This document shows positions 56,560-64,000 of a stretch of 64,000 nt of DNA, piece by piece. Each line of letters begins with the position of its first letter. Position 1 is the first letter of the stretch. Source of the DNA: MGBC114844 sp910585855 (GTDB taxonomy: Bacteria; Bacillota; Clostridia; Lachnospirales; Lachnospiraceae); contig CBFFYP010000004.1 in NCBI GenBank assembly GCA_965646165.1, positions 42,082-106,081 on the forward strand. The letters run 5' to 3'. The position numbers and the translations under genes were made by a program. The notes beneath the pieces are model-generated. The model was given only the letters and a program-made list of their open reading frames with translations. It was not told the origin of the DNA and ran no database searches.

Positions 56560-56639
56560 TACAAGTTCCCCTTTATTAAATAGTTTTTAGTATCCTGCTT
56601 GTACATAAAACTATTTAACACAGTTTCATAAATAAAATC

Positions 56640-57055
56640 CTTTCGGTTGCCGTAGGCGGAAACCCACTTCCTTTAGGAGGTGGGAGAAGCCTTATAAATT
56701 CTTGCAAAAAACACTATTTTGTGCTACTATCTATACATAGAGAAAACCGTTGGGAGTAATCACTCTGAAGGCACTCTTTGTACATGGAAAAGTTAAGATA
56801 GGAGGTTTTTCACACCAACCGTTGTGAATGTAAAATCGGAAACGTATAAAAAACCAACTGCATGGCATGGGAAGTTTGAGTACCGGATGCAGTTACAGCA
56901 GAGTATATCTTTGTTGTAAAGGGTGTTGTCAGCCACCCTGTGATGTAACGCCACTTTAAGTAGGAATACTTATCGGGGAGGAAAGGTCGGAGGCGTAAGC
57001 CGTTACTACGACTGGGCAGTTACAAGCCCACTACCTTTAGGTGGTGGGTAGTTGA
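56640..57055 (+). mobile_element. IS200/IS605-type remnant with end hairpins, no ORF
   Basis: Two similar hairpins bound the stretch: CCCACTTCC-TTTA-GGAGGTGGG (56663-56684) and CCCACTACC-TTTA-GGTGGTGGG (57027-57048), the latter followed by TAGTTGAC. Such hairpins with a TTTA loop are typical of the right ends of IS605/TnpB elements, where the omega-RNA scaffold ends. The 340 bp between has no open frame but is rich in short stems. No tnpA or tnpB remains. Confidence 0.55.
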
Positions 57056-57173
57056 CGTACTTAGATATCTCTTAATCGTAAGAATAACACCATCTTTTTT
57101 ACCTCCATAAAATTCAAATTTTTAATTTATTATACCATTTCTAAACTCTTCTCGCTACTAAAATATAAAAAAA

Positions 57174-57420
57174 CTTTAATTAGGCTTTTGGATAGAGGAT
57201 GCCAGAAAAAGAGGCGTGTTTAACCCATATGAAAGGAAAGCCGTTTTGTTGCGGTAGACTACATCTTTTGATATGCTCGTTCTGTTTTGGCTGCCATGAG
57301 GGCAAATTATACCCCGAACTGTCAGGTTGGATGCGCTAAGATGCAGAAATCTTAGAAATTCTTACTTTTTGAAAACCGAAACAGCAGGCTGTCTAGAGTT
57401 TTCGCATCTGCATCCTGTCC
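57174..57420 (+). repeat. Structured repeat, copy E (truncated)
   Basis: Retains the flank CTTTAATTAGGCTTTTG (as copy D), then GAGGCGTGTTTAACCC, GAGGGCAAATTATACCCC, the GCAGAAATCTTAG stem half and a degenerate right arm (57390-57413). The left arm and central hairpin are deleted. Confidence 0.75.
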
Positions 57421-57437
57421 AAAAGATTTATCTTTAC

Positions 57438-57720
57438 TTAAAATCCAAAATCATTTACAAAAGCCACATCCATGATAACTTCGTGTCGGAACACTTCCGC
57501 ATCATTCCTTTCATCATAAGCTACCAGATAGTGCTTTTTACTCTTGTCATACTTCTTGTTCTTAAATGTAAAACGCATACGAAACAATCTTTTCTGTACG
57601 TCTTCCTCTCTCTTGTCTGCCACATAAATATTTTCATTGAAAATCTTTTCATTATCCTCTGACAAAAAATACAGCTTATATATTGTCCCCTTTACCACAT
57701 CACTGACTGGCTCTGACTGA
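57438..57720 (-). pseudogene. C-terminal fragment, possibly BREX PglZ
   Basis: About 94 residues readable: VVKGTIYKLYFLSEDNEKIF, KRLFRMRFTFKNKKYDKSKK, and HEVIMDVAFVNDFGF at the stop. This resembles the C-terminal beta domain of BREX PglZ-type proteins, and the neighbour is a BrxC remnant; the resemblance is from memory and weak. No start of its own: the frame is open upstream into the junction with brxC. Confidence 0.45.
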
Positions 57721-57726
57721 ATAAAA

Positions 57727-59295
57727 TCAAGTATAGTAACCAGATTCGTTATTTTTACTTTCTTTATATTCCTTTGTACTCAATACCTCAAATACTCTCT
57801 TCCTAGATTCTAACACAGAATCCAGAACAGGCGCAAGCTGATCATCCAATACTTTTGTATAAGCATCTGTAAACTGTTTTAATCGTTCTGGAAGTTTTGG
57901 AATATCAGCAAATGGCTTTTCTTTCCTTACAATCGTCCGAATTGCGTCAACAACATTCTCCAATTCTGCATCAACAATGTAAGTTTTACTGTCATCATAT
58001 TTTTCCAAATACAACAGTGCTTTATCAAAAATTTCTTTCTGTTCTCCTGCGAAAAATGCCTTAATTGGTTCATAATCTTCTGCAAAATCAAGCAAATCAT
58101 CCTGCCTCTTGGATACAATCTGGAAAAATTCAACCGGGAATGAAATCTGTACAATATCAGACAATATTCTGATACCCTCTTCTATCACTTTTAATCCCGG
58201 ATACTTAACCTTATCATAATCCTTTTTCATAACCCGAAGTTCTGTAATAAGCTTGTTAGCAAAGGAAATAAAGAAATTCATGACTGCGTCTTCATCATCT
58301 GACGGACTGCTGGTGTGGAACAATTCTTTTAAAACACCACGAACTGCCTTTTTCTCTTTCTCCGCTACACGAACACGTTCCTCCATCATTAACTTTTCTA
58401 CAAAAGCTTTCTTTATAATATAGTTAATGATTTCCTCTACGTCCTTATTCATCATGGTTACGCTTACACCATTAACAGAAAAAGATACATCTCCTCTCTT
58501 AAACAGTTTTGCAACAAGCCACTGTACATCATCTTCCACAAATCCATAAGGTGCTTTCATAAATCTGTCCTTGATAGATTTCATAGATGTTTTAACGTGC
58601 ATCCGGCTATTCCCTGCAACATACTGTAATACATCATCCAGTGCATGGATATTCGGTTCTGCACCACCCTCCAGATTAAGAGTAATCTGGTTGCTGGTCT
58701 TTAAAAGCTTTCTAATATTATCCTCTCCCATAGCTGCATCAATATAATCTAACTTGTGATACACTGTCTTTACTAATCTGCCAAGAGCTTCACTGATTCT
58801 TGCAGACACATCTTTTGCACTAATCTGTGCCCGATCCCCTTTGACATAGATAACTGCATCCTTTAGAGATTCTGTAAGATATAATTTTGCATTATTATTC
58901 CGTTCACGCATCTCCATTCTTTTTGCTTCTTTTATTTCAGCAAATCTGCCAGTAGTATTTAAACGTAAGTATTTTTCTATTTTTAAGTATCGCCTTATTT
59001 CATCTATAAATGCTCTATCATTTGGTAATAAGACAAGAACTTCTTTTCCCTCACCAGATTTCATTCTAAGTGTGATTTCATCTGTACCGCAATCGGATAC
59101 CGGTGTTATAATATGTACCCCCATATCATACTTTTGTGTAGATTTAAAAGGTCTTTCATCAACAATCTGATTATAACTAAACACATATCTTCCATTAAAT
59201 TTATTATATTTATATTTACCATTTGCTAAATCTTTATCTGTTATAATATCTTGAAAAATCAGTTCGGATGCTTTATTAATAAATATTATCTCCAC
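57727..59295 (-). pseudogene. brxC: BREX BrxC-like protein, C-terminal fragment
   Basis: 522 residues lacking the N-terminal P-loop ATPase part. KYNKFNGRYVFSYNQIVDER, LRLNTTGRFAEIKEAKRMEM, ALGRLVKTVYHKLDYIDAAM and the helical C-terminus match the second half of BrxC (intact about 1200 residues), an essential ATPase of BREX phage defence. It begins at a junction with an SDH-protease fragment (about 59280) and ends at a junction with the 57438 fragment. The frame itself is intact, so a truncated protein could be made from GTG 59295. Confidence 0.65.
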
Positions 59296-59610
59296 TCATG
59301 CAAAAAATAGTTCCCGCACTATAAGCAAAATTAGGCACAATAAAATTTACCTCAGAATAAAAATGTCTAAAAATAGTGACCATTCTGTTCACAGGATTTA
59401 AACTGCCACCTGGAGTAGTAAGTATAATATAACAAGTAGTTTTTGGTTCAGCCTCACTTTGCAAATCTTCAACCACTTTTTTCATCTGATCCTCAGCTGA
59501 GTCAAAAATTTCTCCACAATATACTATTACATCGGCATTTAAATAGTTCTCTAAATCTTGTAATTTCTTTTAATCAAATCTCTTGCTGTTTCATCAATAG
59601 GATTTACCAC
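59276..59610 (-). pseudogene. SDH/ClpP-like serine proteinase, truncated and frameshifted
   Basis: Start GTG 59610 with RBS AAGAGGTGA. NPIDETARDLIK is followed by a 1-nt frameshift near 59570, then LNADVIVYCGEIFDSAEDQ, TTCYIILTTPGGSLNPVNRM and VPNFAYSAGTIFCMSGDNIY; SAGT is the nucleophile Ser region of SDH/SppA-type proteases. The sequence stops at the deletion junction with brxC, losing the catalytic Lys/His part. Confidence 0.72.
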
Positions 59611-59759
59611 GTATATCACCTCTTGCGTTTATTATAGCACAAAATATAATTAAGAAATATATAAAAATTATTAAATCTTAATAGATTTCTAAATCTGATA
59701 AAAACCAACCCTTTCCGCCAGCATTTTATCCCCAAAAACTAAATAAAAGATAATTTTTA

Positions 59760-60632
59760 TTATTCATCTGCATCCGACTGACTGTCCTCCATTTCTCTTA
59801 ATGTACGCCCGTCCTTTGTTTTCCATGTCTTTGGACCACTCACACTATATCCAAGCACAAAATCAGCAGCAGCCGATGAACTTGAAAATAAAATATTTTC
59901 CACTGTGACAAATCCATCGACTGCATAACTCTCCATATGTTTATTCCGCAGTTTCACCATACCCGCACTAAGAGATTTTGCTGATGTCTTTTCATTAATT
60001 GTACTCCCCTTCAAAACAACAAACCCTTCTGTCGTCACTATACCTGTTGCCATAGCAGAACCAACAGAAATGTACAACCGATTAGAATCAGCAATATTTT
60101 CATTTGACTCTTTTTGGATAAAAGGCTCCAACACCTTATAACCAAGCGTATTGATAAGAATTTTTATATTATCAATAAATTCCTCCATAACCGCAATCTG
60201 TGATTCCTTCAGCACAGTATTCTTATATGTATTTTTTGTGAGGACAGTATATCTGTTACATTCTCGTGCAGTTTCAACAAGACGATTTTCAAGATATCTT
60301 ATATGGGCTTTATTCAAATCCCGCCCAATAAAAGCAATAGCCGTATTCCAGTAATATTTTTCTTTTTCGGTCTGATAATCCCTGAGATGCTGAAGCAGCC
60401 GTTCTTTCACATTTTCTGCCTCACCTATATAAACAGAATCAGAATCATCCGTTTCATCCCTGCAAAAAAGAAAGTACACACCAGCCTGCATGATGTCACT
60501 GCGCCCACAGGATGAAACTTCTATACGAGGGATTTTTATCGCCTTACCATTCCAGTTTGACAACTCCGCAATAGTAAGACTATCAGCATTACCGTTTACC
60601 AAAAATAATTCTATAGATTTGCCATATGTCAC
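59760..60632 (-). CDS. GIY-YIG nuclease with DUF4357
   Basis: 290 residues from GTG 60632 (RBS GGAGGGA). GVYFLFCRDETDDSDSVYIG then EAENVKERLLQH is the GIY-YIG core (about 50-85), with Arg and Glu in the following helices (ARYLENRLVE-like, HIRYLENRLVETA). C-terminal DUF4357: SAAADFVLGYSVSGPKTWKT then DGRTLREME. Such proteins are found in defence and RM islands and are thought to nick or cut DNA; substrate unknown. Confidence 0.85.
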   Translation of the reverse strand: MTYGKSIELFLVNGNADSLTIAELSNWNGKAIKIPRIEVSSCGRSDIMQAGVYFLFCRDETDDSDSVYIGEAENVKERLLQHLRDYQTEKEKYYWNTAIAFIGRDLNKAHIRYLENRLVETARECNRYTVLTKNTYKNTVLKESQIAVMEEFIDNIKILINTLGYKVLEPFIQKESNENIADSNRLYISVGSAMATGIVTTEGFVVLKGSTINEKTSAKSLSAGMVKLRNKHMESYAVDGFVTVENILFSSSSAAADFVLGYSVSGPKTWKTKDGRTLREMEDSQSDADE

Positions 60633-60761
60633 AACAACATTCCCTCCTGTCTACTTTTCGACTGTTCTTTTGTTTCACATATATGATTTCTATATCCAAG
60701 TGCTTCTAACAATAGACGAATTGCCTTTGGTTCGGATCAATCCTGCCAAACATTCATCTAT

Positions 60762-61070
60762 TTATAAACTATAATGTAAATTACCATTTGATTTTGCTTC
60801 CAAATAAATCTGTTTAGACTGTTCGGACATATCTCTTCCCAAACACACACCATCAGGGACAACAATTCCATTATAAATAATAACATCTTTAAATGGCATC
60901 AATGTAGACTCCACAATCTGCGGAATGGGATAACCTTCCAGCATATCTCTCCACGAAGAGTAAATTCCTTTTACAACATATACCTCATTATTATCAACAG
61001 AAATCAAAACAGATCCTTTTCTCAAATGTCTATCCACTATAAATTTCCCATATATTGCTCTCATCCACAC
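60762..61070 (-). pseudogene. Fragment of an uncharacterised protein
   Basis: 102 residues: YGKFIVDRHLRKGSVLISVD, VYVVKGIYSSWRDML, LMPFKDVIIYNGIVVPDGVC. It looks like the C-terminal part of a longer protein of unknown family; the beginning (GTG 61070) has no ribosome site, and the 5' side (61071-61372) holds no gene. Confidence 0.5.
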
Positions 61071-61372
61071 ACTTTGAGAACACTATGTACCATAACTACA
61101 GTAGATGCTGTGTCAATATACACATACCATACAAAACACGCATGATACTCACTCCTCAGTTTAAATTTAAGGTTTCTCTTCCAAGCAGTTTGCTCACATT
61201 ACTTCTTCTGGATGAATATACCTATTTGTTAAAGCAATTTCAGTATAACATATAAGCAGAAAAAATCAAAATATTTTATCGCTATTTGTAATATTTTTCA
61301 GATACTATGTTCAATGCGCCATAATTACTAACTTTAAACAATATTTAAAAATATTACATCTTGATTAATCTC

Positions 61373-61410
61373 TTTCCAAGAACATGATGCTAGCATCATG
61401 TTCTTGGAAA
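61373..61410. repeat. 38-bp perfect palindrome
   Basis: TTTCCAAGAACATGATGCT and its exact inverse, no spacer. The centre ATGATGCTAGCATCAT matches the pattern of the 22-bp palindrome at 42434-42455 (one pair changed symmetrically). No T-run follows, so a simple terminator is unlikely. Confidence 0.9.
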
Positions 61411-61493
61411 AAACAGTATGTACAATGTGGATAACTTGTTAACTTCATTTTATCAGCTAAATATTTTTTCTATTCATATATCTCTCTTAACAC

Positions 61494-61523
61494 AAAAAAG
61501 CCACCTAACACGGTAGCTTTTTT
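61494..61523. terminator. Bidirectional terminator
   Basis: AAAAAAGC pairs with GCTTTTTT with ACC/GGT inside and one mismatch, giving a T-run on both strands. It lies 160 bp past the DUF3800 gene stop (minus). No gene was seen in 61411-61682. Confidence 0.65.
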
Positions 61524-61682
61524 GGTATAGGGTTCGTTGCCGATTGTATTTTTCTCCATACTTAGCTTTTGGCTAACCCAACGATTGTCTCTTGTACAAA
61601 CACAAAACGTAGTTGGCATCTCCCAATCCCTATATGTATTTTATTATATGTAGCTCTCCTTGTCAATATACTATTTTTCTTT

Positions 61683-62480
61683 TTATGGCATATATTTAAT
61701 TCCGAAACGTTCTCTATTGCCCATTTTCCCATCATACAAGTTATAACGAAGCGTTCCAAAAATATTCGGATTGGATTGACTAATCCCTGCATGATCTCTC
61801 GCAAATGAATTTGGTATAAAATCTGCTACTTGAAGTCCAACTTCATTATTTGACTTATCAACAAAATCAATTCCTAAAAGTCGTTTTTCTGCTGCTTCTT
61901 TCGTCATATACATTGAACCCATAAGTTTCATATGATAATATTTATCTCTAAGTTTTTCATTACCTATTAATTCTCTATACTCATATACAATATTCCCCAC
62001 TGCATTATTTGTACACAAAAAGTGACAATAATTTTCCAACAATAGCTGCATTGCTACTAAATATTGGTCTTGCTTATTTTTCCCAGTAACCCAATAATAT
62101 TGTTTTAAATTATCTTCATTAATACTACTTCCAACTATTGTTAATTTGTTATCTACAAAAACTTTTTTAAATTCATCATAGAATTTTTTACGTTCTGACC
62201 GTCGCTTAAATTTAGTATATTCTGGATATTTACTCGCATCCAAACGCCCTTTCTCTGCTTCGATCAATCGCATTTGATGTAAAATCACACTCTCGGGATT
62301 ACCTAATTCAGACCATACATTTCGTTTTAATTGATTCACGCTATTTTGCAAATGTGCATAATCATCTCTTGCAACAATAACTCCAGCCATACAAAAGTGG
62401 TAATCACTATCGCTATGTGTTGTCCTATTATGCTTATGTGTTTCACTTTCATCTAAAAATAATGTATATTTCTTAATCAC
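61683..62480 (-). CDS. DUF3800 protein
   Basis: 265 residues. Hallmarks: YTLFLDESETHKH (acidic DE, residues 8-12), CMAGVIVARDDYAHL, VILHQMRLIEAEKG, and LQVADFIPNSFARDH near the C-terminus. DUF3800 has a predicted RNase H-like fold with Asp/Glu in these places, so a nuclease role is likely but unproven. It starts 11 bp after the stop of the 62492 gene and is clearly in the same operon. Confidence 0.88.
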   Translation of the reverse strand: MIKKYTLFLDESETHKHNRTTHSDSDYHFCMAGVIVARDDYAHLQNSVNQLKRNVWSELGNPESVILHQMRLIEAEKGRLDASKYPEYTKFKRRSERKKFYDEFKKVFVDNKLTIVGSSINEDNLKQYYWVTGKNKQDQYLVAMQLLLENYCHFLCTNNAVGNIVYEYRELIGNEKLRDKYYHMKLMGSMYMTKEAAEKRLLGIDFVDKSNNEVGLQVADFIPNSFARDHAGISQSNPNIFGTLRYNLYDGKMGNRERFGIKYMP

Positions 62481-62491
62481 TGATGTTCTCC

Positions 62492-63415
62492 TTATTTGAA
62501 TTTCCCGCTTAACCTTAACAAGGCATCAGCAACATTAGGATTTCTTATTAGCTCTGGCATTAGTATCTTCATCATTTCTGTTTCAAGATACTCCGGCTTC
62601 TGAGCATTAAAAGTTTCAATTACTGTTTTTATGGTTTCATTTTCTTTCTTTTTGATTTCCTCAGTTAAAACATCAATTTTATATTGAATATCATTTAAAG
62701 AAGCAACAATCATATTATTTTCAAAGTTATTACTACTCTTTTTAGATTCTTTAATTTCGTCATACTTAAAATTCTTTATTACTTGTTCTAATCTATCTTT
62801 TGTTGCAGTTACCATATCCAAATCAGTCAAATCATACTCAAATGTACGAATAGCCGATACATCAAATGGTATTATTTCATCTTTGCGTTTTAAATGAATT
62901 ACTGGTTTCTGGCTTTTAGTTCGGTATCCAATTTCAAAAAAAACATTTGGATTGTGTCCTGTCAAATCTGCAATAACCAATTCATAATCATTTAACGCAT
63001 CCAATATCTCTTGTGTAATTGAACCCGATGTATTAAATTCATCTACTCGTTGTGCTATAAAACCGCACTTTTCACATACAGGTTTAATTATATGCTGATA
63101 CAACTGATCCGCATTTTTTCTAATATCTGTACCCACATCACCTATAGGAGAAACAACAAAACATTTTTTCATAAATATGCCATTCCTTTCTTTGGTCAAA
63201 ATCATTTCTGCACCTGCAATCCTATAAGTAGCTCTATCTACCTTCTCTATTTTTTTATTTTTTAACAAATTATCTACAGAACCAGCAAACTGTCCCTCTG
63301 AATAGTCATCAAAATCTTTTTCAATCAAATAATCTTTCATCTGTGAAACAGTATATGAACTTCCATCTGATAATAATTGCATTATCATCTCTTTTATCAT
63401 TGCACTTTTAGTCAT
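62492..63415 (-). CDS. Winged-helix plus deoxyribosyltransferase/TIR-like effector
   Basis: 307 residues. Residues 1-70 are a winged-helix-like domain (SYTVSQMKDYLIEKDFDDYS; FAGSVDNLLKNKKIEKVDR). Residues 80-205 are a nucleoside-2-deoxyribosyltransferase/TIR-like Rossmann domain: KKCFVVSPIGDVGTDIRKNA, ALNDYELVIADLTGHNPNVF, then FEIGYR with the catalytic-type Glu. The C-terminus is helical/coiled coil. Related domains hydrolyse NAD or nucleosides in immune systems. RBS AAAGGAGAGG precedes ATG 63415. Confidence 0.78.
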   Translation of the reverse strand: MTKSAMIKEMIMQLLSDGSSYTVSQMKDYLIEKDFDDYSEGQFAGSVDNLLKNKKIEKVDRATYRIAGAEMILTKERNGIFMKKCFVVSPIGDVGTDIRKNADQLYQHIIKPVCEKCGFIAQRVDEFNTSGSITQEILDALNDYELVIADLTGHNPNVFFEIGYRTKSQKPVIHLKRKDEIIPFDVSAIRTFEYDLTDLDMVTATKDRLEQVIKNFKYDEIKESKKSSNNFENNMIVASLNDIQYKIDVLTEEIKKKENETIKTVIETFNAQKPEYLETEMMKILMPELIRNPNVADALLRLSGKFK

Positions 63416-63437
63416 TTTTATCCTCTCCTTTAAATAT

Positions 63438-63466
63438 AGAATATATCATATATATAAACTTGTCAA
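63438..63466 (-). promoter_or_regulatory. Promoter of 62492/61683 operon
   Basis: On the minus strand TTGACA (63466-63461), 17-bp spacer, TATTCT (63443-63438). Upstream, 63470-63600 contains several TTTCTTGTT repeats of unknown meaning; 63600-63775 shows no gene. Confidence 0.6.
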
Positions 63467-63781
63467 GAATATTATTTATATTTCTTGTTCTTGTTCTTTA
63501 ATATTTATTTTCTTGCATTTTATATTTTAAAATACTTGTTTCTTGTTAATTTTAAATATCTTCTTTCTTGTTCGCATTTGGTGTTAGTTCGTAAACGTGT
63601 TGATACTTAAAACCTCTCGTAATTAAGCCTCATAAATTCAATATACCCAAACTACAAATTATATCCATCAACTCACTTTCAGACTAACCCCTTACATCTT
63701 TTACCTATCTATTTATATCTTTTACACAAAAGAGAATTTTAACAACGATTACAGCTATTTATATTACTATTACACGCAAAA

Positions 63782-63809
63782 AGACTCCCAAAAAACCTCT
63801 TGGAAGCCT
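63782..63809 (-). terminator. Terminator of small ORF at window end
   Basis: On the minus strand AGGCTTCCAA pairs with TTGGGAGTCT (two wobbles), then TTTTT; 24 bp after the stop at 63833. Confidence 0.7.
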
Positions 63810-63832
63810 TAAATTTACTGTATTTCTGTCAA

Positions 63833-63955
63833 TTACTCAACGATTTTAGCAACCTTACCAGATCCAAAGGAAATTATCAATTCGTTGTCCTCCACCACTC
63901 TAATCAACAAACCAGAAGTTGCTCCTCTATTAGCGGTTATATTTTGCTCCTGCAT
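63833..63955 (-). CDS. Small protein, 40 residues
   Basis: ATG 63955 to TAA 63833: begins QEQNITANRGATSGLLIRVV and ends SFGSGKVAKIVE. It overlaps the end of the preceding gene by 26 bp in another frame, and AGGAG lies too close to serve clearly as its RBS. Followed by a terminator. Could be a real coupled small gene; unrecognised. Confidence 0.4.
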   Translation of the reverse strand: MQEQNITANRGATSGLLIRVVEDNELIISFGSGKVAKIVE

Positions 63956-64000
63956 AAATCAGCAACGCCAATCCCACAACAAATCCCAATGCAAAAGCGA
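63930..64000 (-). CDS. C-terminal end of a membrane protein, partial
   Basis: The last 22 codons of a minus-strand gene entering from outside the window: FALGFVVGLALLIYAGAKYN then R and TAA (63932-63930). This is a TM helix. Nothing more can be said. Confidence 0.5.
   Translation of the reverse strand, partial: AFALGFVVGLALLIYAGAKYNR

Noticed and set aside
61562..61804. 80-residue frames on both strands overlapping the DUF3800 3' end
   Set aside because: No RBS, no motifs, overlapping a well-supported gene.
63470..63600. TTTCTTGTT repeats considered as a CRISPR array
   Set aside because: The repeats are too short and irregular, with no uniform spacers.

Overview
The window looks like part of a low-GC, Gram-positive gut or rumen Clostridia chromosome, most likely Lachnospiraceae. 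It is AT-rich, has strong AGGAGG-type ribosome binding sites, LacI/YesL-type glycan loci, choline-binding-type wall repeats and Clostridia-like defence genes. The species is an inference. No rRNA, tRNA or CRISPR array was seen.

Region 1 (1-19400) is a plant-glycan locus. It holds a secreted pectinesterase (cut by the window edge), a very large wall-bound family-1 pectate lyase, two GH32 proteins (one a lipoprotein), a CUT1-type ABC importer (binding protein and two permeases, no ATPase here), two LacI regulators, a YesL-like membrane protein and an unknown one-TM protein. A KdgK-like sugar kinase at 53946-55034 fits the same pectin theme.

Region 2 (19445-29769) is a type III-B CRISPR effector operon (cmr1, cas10/cmr2, cmr3-6), all on the minus strand. 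It is preceded by a 495-residue protein with a C-terminal membrane segment, likely its signalling effector. Cas10 keeps GGDD but has no HD domain, and no array, Cas6 or Cas1/2 is present. Just downstream an AAA-ATPase-like gene is split by an IS607/TnpB element.

Region 3 (30063-36681) has an aldo/keto reductase with a MerR regulator and a typical 19-bp-spacer MerR promoter, a Cys-rich protein, a wrecked GmrSD-type restriction gene with a TnpB fragment inside it, and a lipoprotein.

Region 4 (36800-42400) is a decayed mobilizable element of visibly higher GC: xis, tyrosine integrase, MobC-like, RepA-like ATPase and relaxase, all frameshifted.

Region 5 (42687-63415) is a defence island. It has a controller/methyltransferase/nuclease RM system, a CD-NTase plus SLATT pair behind a perfect CIRCE operator, a BsuBI/PstI-type RM pair, a broken AlbA_2 protein, a kinase-like gene split by a second TnpB element, a RelB/YafQ toxin-antitoxin pair, remnants of BREX (BrxC, possible PglZ) and an SDH-type protease, a GIY-YIG/DUF4357 nuclease, and a deoxyribosyltransferase/TIR-like plus DUF3800 operon.

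Throughout the window a family of about 330-bp structured repeats recurs: four copies with matching 29-nt terminal arms, one with the same core but a different terminal stem, truncated copies, and a second subfamily with the same border motifs. Arms covary between copies, so these look like a structured RNA or a hairpin mobile element rather than simple duplications. This family and the CIRCE-controlled CD-NTase operon are the most unusual things here.
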